Shown: one piece after another, positions 35,774 to 45,392 of the stretch
Layout: each line of letters opens with the position of its first letter
How positions within the stretch are numbered: position 1 is the first letter of the stretch
Program-made: the position numbers and the translations under genes
Assembly (NCBI GenBank): GCA_947259505.1
Contig: CAMYLT010000008.1
Location: 124,001-188,000 of the forward strand
Source of the DNA: an uncultured Porticoccus sp.
GTDB taxonomy: Bacteria > Pseudomonadota > Gammaproteobacteria > Pseudomonadales > Porticoccaceae
Length of the DNA: 64,000 nucleotides
Direction of reading: 5' to 3'
The notes under the pieces: model-generated
Seen by the model: only the letters and a program-made list of their open reading frames with translations
Told to the model about the DNA's origin: nothing
The model's database searches: none

Positions 35774-35838
35774 GCGAAGTTTTCGCCAGTGCCATGTGCT
35801 AACGTTCAAGGAACTAACCCAATGATGGATTCCCGGTT

Positions 35839-37191
35839 GTGACATCTTCAGATCAACAGGCAGTACTGGCTTTTCTCGACGCTTATCCACAGATAGATAC
35901 CTTTGAGGCATTGTTACCGGATCTCAATGGTCGGCTGCGCGGTAAGTGGTTGTCTCGTGAGCATCTGGATAAGGCTTTCAGGGGTGGCCTGAAGTTACCC
36001 CTAACCACCCTGGGGTTCGATATCTGGGGTCGCGATCCGGAAAGCTGGGTTTTTGAGTCCGGCGATGCTGATGGTATCTGTGTGGCGGAAGCCGCTACCC
36101 TCGCTCCCGTGCCATGGTTGTCGGACACCACTGGGCAGTTACTGATGTCACTACGCCAAGCCGATGGCGCCACCTGTGGCTACGATCCCCGTGATTTGTT
36201 ACGAGACATCCAGCAACGCTTGAAACGGTTGGGTTATACACCGGTCGTCGCATTGGAGATGGAGTTCTATTTGTTCGATACCGAGCGGGACACCTTTGGT
36301 CGGCCAACGCACAGTCAGCGCGCTATTGATGGTGGGCCGGCTGTGGGTGGTCAGACCTACAGCATGGATCAGTTGGAGGATGAAGCGCCGTTAATGCGGG
36401 CAATCCGGGAGGCCTGTGTCGCTCAACGGTTGCCGGTGGATACACTGATTGCCGAAGCTGCACCATCCCAGTATGAGGTGAACCTCTACCATGGCAAGGA
36501 TGCATTGCTAGCGGCAGATCATGGCTTGATGTTACAGCGCCTGATCAAGGGCGTGGCCCGCGAACATGGCAAGTTGGCCACTTTTATGGCTAAGCCTTTT
36601 GGCGAGATGGCAGGTAGCGGCATGCATGTGCACTGCAGTCTGCTCGACCAGCAGGGTAGAAACGTTTTTGACAATGGCACGGAACAGGGCAGTGATCTGC
36701 TTGGTCAGGCGGTGGCGGGCTGCCTTGTCTCGATGGCGGATGCCATGGCTATTTTTGCCCCCAATATCAATGCCTGTAGGCGTTTCCAGCCCGGCAGTCA
36801 TGCACCTTTGACAGCCAGTTGGGGTTATGAAAATCGCACCACTGCTGTGCGGATTCCCACCGGCAATTTAGCGGACTGCCGTATTGAGCACAGGGTGGCC
36901 GGAGCCGATGCCAACCCCTATTTGGTGGTCGCAGTGATTCTGGCGGGTATGCTCCATGGTATTGAGCAACAACTGGTTCCGCCGCCTGCCATAGAGGGTG
37001 ATGCCTACGTTCAGTCGGGCGCAGAGCTGCCCCGCTATTTGCCGGATTCTCTGCAGCTTTTGGAGCAGTCGGCATTTATTCGTCATTATTTCGGTGCTGA
37101 ATTTCAACGGGTGTTTCTGGCGGCCAAGCAGCAGGAGTTAGCGGAGTTTGACCGACGGGTGTCTATCCTGGAATACGATGCTTACCTCTGA
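35839..37191 (+). CDS. puuA: Gamma-glutamylputrescine synthetase, glutamine-synthetase family
   Basis: A 450-residue enzyme of the glutamine synthetase fold. It ligates glutamate to putrescine or another polyamine with ATP. Motifs include ALEMEFYLFD, the metal/glutamate-binding KPFGEMAGSGMHVHCS and the NRTTAVRIP segment. Starts at GTG 35839. It is co-directional with puuD after 65 bases. No puuB or puuC is present, so the pathway is incomplete here; SpuC may substitute. Confidence 0.91.
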   Translation: MTSSDQQAVLAFLDAYPQIDTFEALLPDLNGRLRGKWLSREHLDKAFRGGLKLPLTTLGFDIWGRDPESWVFESGDADGICVAEAATLAPVPWLSDTTGQLLMSLRQADGATCGYDPRDLLRDIQQRLKRLGYTPVVALEMEFYLFDTERDTFGRPTHSQRAIDGGPAVGGQTYSMDQLEDEAPLMRAIREACVAQRLPVDTLIAEAAPSQYEVNLYHGKDALLAADHGLMLQRLIKGVAREHGKLATFMAKPFGEMAGSGMHVHCSLLDQQGRNVFDNGTEQGSDLLGQAVAGCLVSMADAMAIFAPNINACRRFQPGSHAPLTASWGYENRTTAVRIPTGNLADCRIEHRVAGADANPYLVVAVILAGMLHGIEQQLVPPPAIEGDAYVQSGAELPRYLPDSLQLLEQSAFIRHYFGAEFQRVFLAAKQQELAEFDRRVSILEYDAYL

Positions 37192-37246
37192 GCAAACCCG
37201 CGCCGGATATTCTTTGTAACCACTCATGATGCTTTAGGAAGTAGGC

Positions 37247-38074
37247 TCATTTTCTCAGCTCGAGATACCCCACCAGTGGGTCACCACCAAACGGTGGCTG
37301 CATACTCGAAAGGGCATCGATGAATAGGTAGAACAGCTCTGATTGGGAGGTAATATCCAGCTTGGCGTAGCTGTGCTTGCGATGCAATTTTACCGTTTCC
37401 GGAGAGATGGACAGTTTCTGGGCAATGGATTTGGTGGAGTGACCGTGCAGAAACAGTTGAATGATCTGGGCTTCCCGTTCGGTCAGTACCGACGTGCCAA
37501 AATGGGTCAGTGCTGTAGATAATTGCCGATGCAGGTCATCGCCTTGGTGTTGACTGTGATCAGTACTTTGCCAGTGTTGCTGACACAGCGACTGGAGCAG
37601 CGGTGTAATATCTTCCAACAGGCGCCGTTGGAGCAGGTTGAAACGTTGGTGATGTTCATCCCTGCCGAGGGAAATATTCAGCAAATCCCCATTTAGATGA
37701 AACAGGTAACCGCATTCGTCGATCAGCCCGGTGTGGCGAAAATAATTTTTGTAATATTCGCTTTGCCGAAATCCAACCGGTGCCAGTTCGTCCAGTCGGT
37801 AAAAACCCTTATGCCCATCTTCAGCTGCCCGGTAACAGGGGTCCAGCAGATAGGCACCTTTCAGAAACAGATCGATATGAGTAGGCCGGTTGGCCGGAGG
37901 CAAGTCGTTGTAGGTCAATGTTGGTTGTTGTTGGTGATAGTAGAGAATCACCGCATTATCGATGGGTGCCAGTTTTTTTAGAAAGGCCATCAACTGATCA
38001 AAAAAACTGCTCTGGCCAATGCAGGACACCACTGGTGCCAGTCGCTTTGAGTATTCCGCGATGCTGATGGCCAT
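37247..38074 (-). CDS. LuxR-type helix-turn-helix regulator
   Basis: A protein of about 275 residues with an N-terminal ligand or sensory domain of unknown type and a C-terminal LuxR DNA-binding domain (LTEREAQIIQLFLHGHSTKSIAQKL, in parts, then VKLHRKHSYAKLDI). The ATG at 38074 has GGGAG at good spacing and is preferred to the ATG at 38089. The N-terminal region does not look like an acyl-homoserine-lactone domain. It is convergent with puuA and is the obvious candidate regulator of the polyamine genes. Confidence 0.86.
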   Translation of the reverse strand: MAISIAEYSKRLAPVVSCIGQSSFFDQLMAFLKKLAPIDNAVILYYHQQQPTLTYNDLPPANRPTHIDLFLKGAYLLDPCYRAAEDGHKGFYRLDELAPVGFRQSEYYKNYFRHTGLIDECGYLFHLNGDLLNISLGRDEHHQRFNLLQRRLLEDITPLLQSLCQQHWQSTDHSQHQGDDLHRQLSTALTHFGTSVLTEREAQIIQLFLHGHSTKSIAQKLSISPETVKLHRKHSYAKLDITSQSELFYLFIDALSSMQPPFGGDPLVGYLELRK

Positions 38075-38548
38075 CAAACCCGCTCCCATTCACCTCGGAA
38101 CAGTCTAGCGGGAATGGGGACCTGTTGAAATAACGTGGCGGGATGCCGGAGAAATTAAAAGCGAAGGGCTTTTGCCCGGGTCAGCTTGGTACGTCAGTCT
38201 GAATCCACCTGGATGCCCTCGATGTTTTCGACCAGCGAGGGCATGAATAGGTTGTCACTTGCAGGAATTGAAGAACGGGTTATGATGCGAATACAAGGAT
38301 GTTGGCGCCGTCTTGGGCCTCCTGTTGTGGCCGAGCCTGACAGGATGCAACAAAACAATAACCAGTATAGTTGGCCGGTGCTGTTGTCCGGGTTCCTGAA
38401 GTTTCCCGCTGTATCTCTATTTATTTCACAGGATGTGCTGAAGGGCAGGTCGGGTGTCAAATTGCCCGAAGGGTTTGCCAACTGCATTTTCCGTTTGTTT
38501 CGCGCTAGTAGCAAACATTGCATTTTTTACGGTAAAGGTAACTGGGTA
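38075..38548. other. Intergenic between divergent genes
   Basis: About 470 bases separate the LuxR-type gene from the next gene, reading outward in both directions. An open frame continues upstream of the GTG at 38549 to 38186, but its 121 codons have no domain character and would place the signal peptide internally, so I treat it as non-coding. No clear promoter was picked. Confidence 0.5.
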
Positions 38549-40576
38549 GTGTTGATTCGAAAATTATTGCTGTCCTGGAAACTTCTGCCAAATCTACCTG
38601 CTATCCAATTGATGCTGTCTGTTTTGTGTCTGGTTGTCTGGCAGCCTTTATCCTGGGCGCAAGAGACCACGTCTCCCTCGGCAGAAACAACCGTGAGTCT
38701 GCGGCTTAATTGGTTCCACCAATTTGAGTTTGCCGGATACTACGCAGCCCTGGAAAAAGGTTTTTTCGCTGAGGAAGGGCTCAACGTCCATATATTGGAA
38801 CGTGATCCGGAGACAGCCGTGGTGGATGATGTGGTCTCTGGGCACGTGGATTTTGGTGTGGCAGATTCCAGCCTGATCGTTGCCCGCATGAATGGTAAAC
38901 CCGTGGTAATGGTTAGCCCGATCTTTCAGCATTCGCCTATGGTGCTGATCAGTCTTGCTGAAAACAACATTCTCGGTCCCGCTGATCTGGCTGGAGAAAC
39001 AGTAATGTATCAGCTGGATCAGGATGATGCAGTGATTGCCGCCACGTTGAATGAAGTGGGGCTGGGCCAGAAGGATATTATCTCTGTACCGCACAGCTTT
39101 GATGATTGGGCACTACTAAATCCCGATATCACCGCTATGTCTGCCTACATTTCCAACCAACCTTATCTATACCGCAAAAAAAACATCAAGATTAATATTA
39201 TTGACCCGGCCAATTACGGGGTGGATTTCTACGGTGATAGCCTGTTTACCAGCGAAAGCATGGTAAACACGCACCCAAATGTGGTTTTGGCATTTCAAAG
39301 GGCCACTATCAGGGGATGGATTTATGCCCTCGCTCATCCGGAAGAGATCATCGATCTGATTCTGAGGAAATATCAACCGGAGAAAACCCGCGAACAGTTG
39401 GTGTATGAAGCCAAGTCCATTCGCCGCATGATCCAGCCTGATCTTCTGGAGGTTGGGCTGATCAATCGCCATCGCTTTGACCGAATTGCCGATATTTACC
39501 GAGAGCGAGGTCGGGTGCCAGAGGACACCGATCTAACCGGTTTTTTTGCTGATGATTATTTGATTCCTGAAGATGTTCATTCGGCATTTCTCCACTGGAT
39601 TGTGCCCCTGGCGATCATCTCAATGGTCGTGTTGGTCTTGATGTTTGTGATCAATAAGCGGCTGCAAAAAATAGTGTACCAAAAGACCCATGATGCCGAT
39701 GAGGCAAGGGAAAAAGCAGAACGTTACCTGGCAATACTCGATCGCCACACTTGCGTGATGCGTGTGGATCGCGAGTTGAAAATACAACACATTTCTGCCG
39801 CCTTTTGTGAATTGACCGGCTATGAAAGTGGTCAATTGTTGGGTAAACCCCATACGTTCCTGATGGATGAGTCGAATAATGGCTTAAAGGTCCGTCAGTT
39901 GTTGGAGACCACTTCTACCGGGCAAAACTGGCAGGGCGAGGTTTACCTCAAGCAAAAAAATGGCGATCAATTGGTGATGGATGTCTTTGTGGAACCTGTT
40001 CGGGATGGCACTGGCAAGGCCCAGGGTTATAACGCTGTTTATCTTGATATGACTCAGAAGAAAAATGCCGAGTTGCTGTCCATCACCGATACCCTCACCA
40101 ACCTCTATAACCGTAATAAAATTGACACGCTGTTAGTCAAAGAGAGCAAGCTGGTTAATAGAGGCAGTCCGGTTTTTTCCATCATTCTGCTGGATATAGA
40201 TCACTTCAAGCATATCAACGATGAATATGGTCATCTGATGGGTGACCAGGTGCTTCGTGAAATTGCTCGTTGCCTTAAATGCAACATACGTGAAACGGAC
40301 TACGTCGGGCGCTGGGGCGGGGAAGAGTTTATGGTGATCTGTGCCAACACCTCGCTAATGGGTGCCGAAGCGCTGGCCGAGATGTTGCGAACCAAAATGG
40401 AACGGGCTGAATTCCCTGAACACATCCACGCCACCAGCAGTTTTGGTGTGGCGGAATATTCCCCCGGTGAATCCATTGATGACCTGATCAAACGTGCCGA
40501 CGAAGGGCTCTACTGGGCCAAGAACAGTGGACGAAACTGTGTGCGCGCGAGACCTTGTCATGTGGGCAGCGCATGA
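38549..40576 (+). CDS. THI5/NMT1-like periplasmic sensor with PAS and GGDEF domains
   Basis: A 675-residue one-component signalling protein. After a signal anchor (start GTG at 38549, AAAGGTA upstream) comes a periplasmic substrate-binding domain of the NMT1/THI5 type (LNWFHQFEFAGYYAALEKGFF, in parts; GHVDFGVADSSLIVARMNGKP). A membrane helix (about 345-365, IVPLAIISMVVLVLMFVI), a PAS domain and a GGDEF domain with GGEEF follow. It should make cyclic di-GMP in response to a small ligand, possibly a pyrimidine- or sulfonate-like compound. It is followed by the acylation cassette after 147 bases and may regulate it. Confidence 0.88.
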   Translation: MLIRKLLLSWKLLPNLPAIQLMLSVLCLVVWQPLSWAQETTSPSAETTVSLRLNWFHQFEFAGYYAALEKGFFAEEGLNVHILERDPETAVVDDVVSGHVDFGVADSSLIVARMNGKPVVMVSPIFQHSPMVLISLAENNILGPADLAGETVMYQLDQDDAVIAATLNEVGLGQKDIISVPHSFDDWALLNPDITAMSAYISNQPYLYRKKNIKINIIDPANYGVDFYGDSLFTSESMVNTHPNVVLAFQRATIRGWIYALAHPEEIIDLILRKYQPEKTREQLVYEAKSIRRMIQPDLLEVGLINRHRFDRIADIYRERGRVPEDTDLTGFFADDYLIPEDVHSAFLHWIVPLAIISMVVLVLMFVINKRLQKIVYQKTHDADEAREKAERYLAILDRHTCVMRVDRELKIQHISAAFCELTGYESGQLLGKPHTFLMDESNNGLKVRQLLETTSTGQNWQGEVYLKQKNGDQLVMDVFVEPVRDGTGKAQGYNAVYLDMTQKKNAELLSITDTLTNLYNRNKIDTLLVKESKLVNRGSPVFSIILLDIDHFKHINDEYGHLMGDQVLREIARCLKCNIRETDYVGRWGGEEFMVICANTSLMGAEALAEMLRTKMERAEFPEHIHATSSFGVAEYSPGESIDDLIKRADEGLYWAKNSGRNCVRARPCHVGSA

Positions 40577-40723
40577 TTTAATATCGGGATTCCCCCTCAA
40601 GTTACAGTACCCCTTTTGGTTGTGGTTAAGATCTCCCTATTGTGATACGTTTCTCAATTCTGAGAATGTCTCCTTTGATGCTTGGATATTCAGACGATTA
40701 CATGGATTGAGAAATCTCCTGGT

Positions 40724-43549
40724 ATGAAGCGCAGTACACTTTTAGCTCTGATATGTCCATCATGCCGATGTGGTTTTCAATTAATTGACAAGGAACTTTT
40801 CGAAGAACAGGGCGATATTGAGCGAGGGGCGTTGTTATGCGGAGGGTGTCATGTGGTCGTGCCCATCTGCAAAGGATTTCCGCTGTTTACCGAGGCAAGA
40901 CCTTTTCCCGCTACCTCTCTGGCTTCCTGGGTCGCTCAACTGGAAGAAACATTATTTACCTCGGAGTATGAATACAGCCGGTTCCTCGAGCTGAAAGCAG
41001 AACGCGGGATGATCGATCTCTATGCGACATTCCAGCCATTTAATGAGTCTACCCGGGCTCTTTACCCCTTTCTGCCCTTGCTGCGGGATCAATTACATCC
41101 GGGCGATATCATTCTCGATACTTGGTGTCGGACGGGATGGAGCGCTGAACTACTGGCGGGCCTGTTTCCCGAGCAGCAGGTGATTGCTCTCTGGGAGGGA
41201 AACAGTAATGTTCTTGGGTACCGGGGGTTTGATTATTGGCTGGGTTCGGCTAAGCGAGCGAGCAATCTGGATGTTGTCTTTACTCATGCCGATCATGCCC
41301 TGCCATTTGCTAGTAATTCTGTGGCTTTTGTCCATGGCCTGGATTCCCTGCATCGTTACCGTCATCTGAGTTTTATTCCCGAAGTATTGCGAGTTTGTCG
41401 CGATGAGGGCGTTCTGGTTTTTCCTCATATTCATCTTTCAAACAGTGAGCCAGAGCCGTTCTTCGAACGTGGTTGCCACCAATATCATGGTGGCGACTGG
41501 AAACGGTGGTTGGAAAAACTCACTACAGAGTCCGGACGGTCTGCCTGGGTTATTCCTGAGGTGTCTCTTTTTGAACAGGAGAGTTCAGAGCCGCTCGCAG
41601 ATGATCATGATACGGAACACTACAATGCGTTGATCGCGATCGCGCCGAGCGAATGGGGGGGACAATTGCTGGTCCCCGGTGTAGAGCTGGAATTTACTGG
41701 GCAGACTCACTTTGTTTTAAATCCCCTCGTCGATATAAACCTCCACACCGGTCGAATCAGCCGGGAGGGAACTCTCGGTGGTGAAGTTGAACATTTGTTG
41801 ACTCGCCATCCCTGTTACCGTGAACGCTTGACTGTTTGCGGGGAATCAATCACTGCTCGTGAGTCACTGTTTTGCTGGTATGCCAGACAGGGATTTAACC
41901 TGGATGAAATTGCGGCGATCATGAGGGAACGGCTGTCCGATATCGTTGAGCTAGCTCGTGAGCTCTGTCGACGGGAGCTACTCCATCCCGCTCCGGTATC
42001 CGCAGCCATGTTCCAGTTACAGAAGTTCTTCGGGCTAAGCGAGCTTCCGTCAGAGATTCCCTTTTGTTTTGCAGATGTTTGGGTGGCCGCCAAAGGTGGT
42101 TATGCTGATCGTGATGTGCTCCATTGGCTCAACGATGGCAGTCGTCTGGGCTATGAGGATGCCGATTTTCTCGTGGGGGCTATTCGCAAAGGTCTGGAGC
42201 AGGCGGGGTTGGCTGCTGGAAGTCGATTGGCCATCTACAGTCACCACCATCCGGAGGCCACCCTGGTTATCTGGAGCGCCTGGTTAAGTGGTATTGCTGT
42301 TGTTCCGATTGATCCGGAGTCGCCACCATCACAAGTTATCACTCTGCTGAACTTCGCTGACGCAGAAATGCTGTTTAGCGACAGGCCGATTGATATGTCC
42401 TCATCGGCACTTACGGCCATTCTTTTTGATGATGAAGCGCTTGTTGATTCCGAGACTTTTTCCGAGTGGTTGGAACCCTTTCTGGAACAGTCTGCTCCTG
42501 TTCTTCATCAGGATCCACAGTCCATCGCCGCTATCATCTTCACGTCCGGTAGTACCGGCCAGCCCAAGGGAGTGATGCTTTCTCAGCAGGCATTGATGGC
42601 CAGCGGCTATGAAATGGCCCGACATTACGATTGGCAAAGCGAAGTGCTGTTGTCCATGGGGCCGTTGTCGATGATGAGTGGCTTGCGCAATGCCTGTGTC
42701 TCCTCATTGGTTTCTGCATCGACAGTGCTGGTTCCCGCGACCTGTACTCGTCGTTACCCCACCACAGCCTGGGAGCAGGCAGCGCAGGCGGGAGCTACGG
42801 TGATTACCACGGTTCCCTCATGGCTGACGATGTTGCTGGCTCGTCCTATTTCGGCAACTTCTTCAGCTCTCAAACAAGTGCTTTTGACAGGTACACCGCT
42901 GGATGATCAGCTACAGCGGGATGCGGAAGAAACGTTGGGGTGCCGGATCGGCAACTATTACGGCCTGACTGAAACTGGGGGTATTTGTACTGGTACTCTG
43001 CTGGGCAGTACCCGCAGTGTCGGAACGCTGGGCAGGCCGACTTCAAATGCACTGGTACAGCTTGTAGATGAACAGGGAGAGATGGTGGGTGCAGGTGAGG
43101 TTGGTGAAATTCGCGTGAGGTCTAACCAGTTGATGTCCGGCTACCTGAATAATCCAGAAGCAACTGCCGCCATTCTGAGTGAGGGTTGGATTTGGACCGG
43201 AGACCAGGGTTGTTGGGATGAGGATAATAACTTGGTACTGATTGGGCGCAGCGATGATGCCATCAAACTCAGGGACGGCAGTCTATTCCACCCCCAGTCA
43301 CTGGAAAAACTGCTGGTGGCGTTACCGGGTGTACTGGATGCCGCAGTCACTCTTACCGGTAGTCCGGGGAAATTGACAGCACTGATGGTTTGTCATGGCC
43401 CGCTTGAGGAGGTCCGGGAGCTTTTCATTTCCCACCATGGGTCAGCCCTTGGGCTGCGGCGATTGCCAGAGCTCTGGTCTCAAGTCGAATCTCTACCTCG
43501 CAACAGCAATGGCAAAATTCAACGCAAGCTCCTTGTAGAACTTATCTGA
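40724..43549 (+). CDS. Trm112-like/methyltransferase/acyl-CoA-ligase fusion
   Basis: A 941-residue fusion starting at ATG 40724 (MKRSTLLALICPSC). Residues 1-60 are a Trm112/UPF0434-like zinc ribbon (Cys11, Cys14, Cys39, Cys42). Residues about 95-300 read as a class I SAM methyltransferase, but motif I is degenerate (ILDTWCRTGWS instead of LDxGCGTG). The C-terminal half is an AMP-forming ANL ligase with TSGSTGQPKG and YYGLTETGG. The substrate is unknown. Four more genes follow with 22-base or overlapping junctions, so it leads the dlt-like cassette. Confidence 0.84.
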   Translation: MKRSTLLALICPSCRCGFQLIDKELFEEQGDIERGALLCGGCHVVVPICKGFPLFTEARPFPATSLASWVAQLEETLFTSEYEYSRFLELKAERGMIDLYATFQPFNESTRALYPFLPLLRDQLHPGDIILDTWCRTGWSAELLAGLFPEQQVIALWEGNSNVLGYRGFDYWLGSAKRASNLDVVFTHADHALPFASNSVAFVHGLDSLHRYRHLSFIPEVLRVCRDEGVLVFPHIHLSNSEPEPFFERGCHQYHGGDWKRWLEKLTTESGRSAWVIPEVSLFEQESSEPLADDHDTEHYNALIAIAPSEWGGQLLVPGVELEFTGQTHFVLNPLVDINLHTGRISREGTLGGEVEHLLTRHPCYRERLTVCGESITARESLFCWYARQGFNLDEIAAIMRERLSDIVELARELCRRELLHPAPVSAAMFQLQKFFGLSELPSEIPFCFADVWVAAKGGYADRDVLHWLNDGSRLGYEDADFLVGAIRKGLEQAGLAAGSRLAIYSHHHPEATLVIWSAWLSGIAVVPIDPESPPSQVITLLNFADAEMLFSDRPIDMSSSALTAILFDDEALVDSETFSEWLEPFLEQSAPVLHQDPQSIAAIIFTSGSTGQPKGVMLSQQALMASGYEMARHYDWQSEVLLSMGPLSMMSGLRNACVSSLVSASTVLVPATCTRRYPTTAWEQAAQAGATVITTVPSWLTMLLARPISATSSALKQVLLTGTPLDDQLQRDAEETLGCRIGNYYGLTETGGICTGTLLGSTRSVGTLGRPTSNALVQLVDEQGEMVGAGEVGEIRVRSNQLMSGYLNNPEATAAILSEGWIWTGDQGCWDEDNNLVLIGRSDDAIKLRDGSLFHPQSLEKLLVALPGVLDAAVTLTGSPGKLTALMVCHGPLEEVRELFISHHGSALGLRRLPELWSQVESLPRNSNGKIQRKLLVELI

Positions 43550-43571
43550 TTGAGAATAACCAATTACACAT

Positions 43572-45392
43572 ATGGAACGGACACTATCAAATCGGGCTGT
43601 TTCGCAGCCACTCGACAAGACTTGGTATCAGGACACACATGGCAAGCTCACTTATGGCGATCAGCGCCGCCGTATGGCCGCGCTGGACAGCTGGTGTCGG
43701 GAAAAGAGCGTTGGCAAGGGTGACCTGGTATTGGTCGCGGTGCATCAGGAGCGGGAACAGGCTTCCCTGCTGTGTGCTTTAATATGCTTGGGATTTCCTC
43801 CGGTGATACTCAATCCGGATGCCCCTCTGGGAGAAGTGGCTCCACTGATTAAGCGTACCAGTTGTCGAGCAGTAATAGCAGAGTCTTCACTGGTGACGCA
43901 ATGGCAGCTTGATGAGCTAGATATCCCGCTATTAAAAGTCTCTACCGAACAGTCCAAAGGATCTATTTTTAACCGGCTATTAAAGACCCGCCAGCAAGCG
44001 GGAGATGGGCATTCCAGCTGGCCGACAATGGTTGCTGGTGTAGAGCTGAAAATTATCTCGCCACCGACGCTGTCCAATCTGGCTTATCTGATCTTTACCT
44101 CCGGGACGACTTCAATACCAAAAGGCGTCCGCATCAGCCATAGGGCGCTGCAGTCCCAAATGGAGGTGTTGGTGACCCAATACGGGCTCACGGCCAATGA
44201 CCGTATTCTGAACGGATTGCCGTTCAATCATGTGGATGGTCTGGTGCAGGGGCCCCTGTTGGCTTGGGTGTCTGGTGGGATGATGTATCGTCCCCCGGCT
44301 TTTTCTGCCCAGACGGTACAAGCACTAATGGATTCAGTGTATCGCGAGCGGATTACCCACATGATTGCCGTGCCCACCATGCTTGCAATGATGTTACGTC
44401 TGGGAGCGAATTTTCAGGACAACTTCCAGACCCCAGATTTTCGAGTGCTGGTCTCCGCAGCGGGGCATCTGGAAAAGGACCTATGGGAAAAGCTAGAAGA
44501 CGCTCTGGGCGTTGCGGTACTGAATATGTACGGGCTCTCGGAAACGGTCACGTCGGCTCTGTTCTGTGGCCCTGATCAGGAAAGTTATAAAATCGGCACC
44601 CTGGGATTGCCGGTCAATTGTGATATTCGCATTGTGGATTCGGATGGTAATTCTGTTGCCGATGGTGACACTGGCGAGCTGTGGATAGCCAGCGATCAGT
44701 TGATGGATGGTTATCACAATGAGCCGGATGCTACTGTTGCGATACTGGAGAATGGCTGGCTGCGCAGCGGGGATCTGGTGCGGCGACAACCGTCCAGTCA
44801 CATTGAGTTGGTGGGTCGACTGAAAAACCTGATTATTTCTGGTGGGCGCAATATCTCCCCTGAGGAAATTGCTGCCTGTCTGAACAGCCATGAAGCAGTG
44901 ATTGAATCGGTGGTGCTTGGCGTTGCCGACCCAGACTGGGGAGAGTGGGTGGCCGCACTGATTGTGCCCGCTGATCCTGTCACAGAAACCGAACTGGTTA
45001 GTTGGTGTCGTGAACATTTATCTGAATATAAAGTTCCCAAGCGAATCTTTTTTGTCGAAGAATTGCAAAAGGGGCCATCAGGAAAAATTCTTCAGAAACC
45101 ATCCAGAGCGTTGCTCTGCAAACTCCTTGAGTCGAATCATAACGGTGATTCACAAGTTGCTGATGATGAGATGGTCTATTCCCTGGCAGCTCGCAGTTTT
45201 AAGCTGCCTTTGGCGGAGTTATCGGCAACATCCGGGCCGGAAAATACTATAGGTTGGGATTCTCTGGCACATATGGAATTGGTTGTTTCCCTTGAAAAAC
45301 ATTTCGGGATTCGATTTTCGCCTAGAGATATTATGCAGATTGATAGCCTACAGCGAGTGATTGATTTGGTGATTCTAAAGGTCTCTCAGTGA
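43572..45392 (+). CDS. Acyl/aminoacyl-AMP ligase with C-terminal carrier domain
   Basis: A 606-residue ANL-family ligase. The P-loop is LIFTSGTTSIPKG (about residue 175), followed by NMYGLSETVTS, GELWIASDQLMDGY and GRLKNLIISGGRNI. The last 80 residues form a phosphopantetheine carrier with Ser564 in GWDSLAHMEL. This is DltA and DltC logic in one chain: activate an acid and load it on a carrier. Whether it uses D-alanine, another amino acid or a fatty acid cannot be told by eye. Its stop overlaps the next start as GTGA. Confidence 0.86.
   Translation: MERTLSNRAVSQPLDKTWYQDTHGKLTYGDQRRRMAALDSWCREKSVGKGDLVLVAVHQEREQASLLCALICLGFPPVILNPDAPLGEVAPLIKRTSCRAVIAESSLVTQWQLDELDIPLLKVSTEQSKGSIFNRLLKTRQQAGDGHSSWPTMVAGVELKIISPPTLSNLAYLIFTSGTTSIPKGVRISHRALQSQMEVLVTQYGLTANDRILNGLPFNHVDGLVQGPLLAWVSGGMMYRPPAFSAQTVQALMDSVYRERITHMIAVPTMLAMMLRLGANFQDNFQTPDFRVLVSAAGHLEKDLWEKLEDALGVAVLNMYGLSETVTSALFCGPDQESYKIGTLGLPVNCDIRIVDSDGNSVADGDTGELWIASDQLMDGYHNEPDATVAILENGWLRSGDLVRRQPSSHIELVGRLKNLIISGGRNISPEEIAACLNSHEAVIESVVLGVADPDWGEWVAALIVPADPVTETELVSWCREHLSEYKVPKRIFFVEELQKGPSGKILQKPSRALLCKLLESNHNGDSQVADDEMVYSLAARSFKLPLAELSATSGPENTIGWDSLAHMELVVSLEKHFGIRFSPRDIMQIDSLQRVIDLVILKVSQ

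Noticed and set aside
38186-38548. N-terminal extension of the THI5-PAS-GGDEF protein
   Set aside because: It would bury the signal anchor about 130 residues inside the protein and has no domain character; GTG 38549 has a ribosome binding site.
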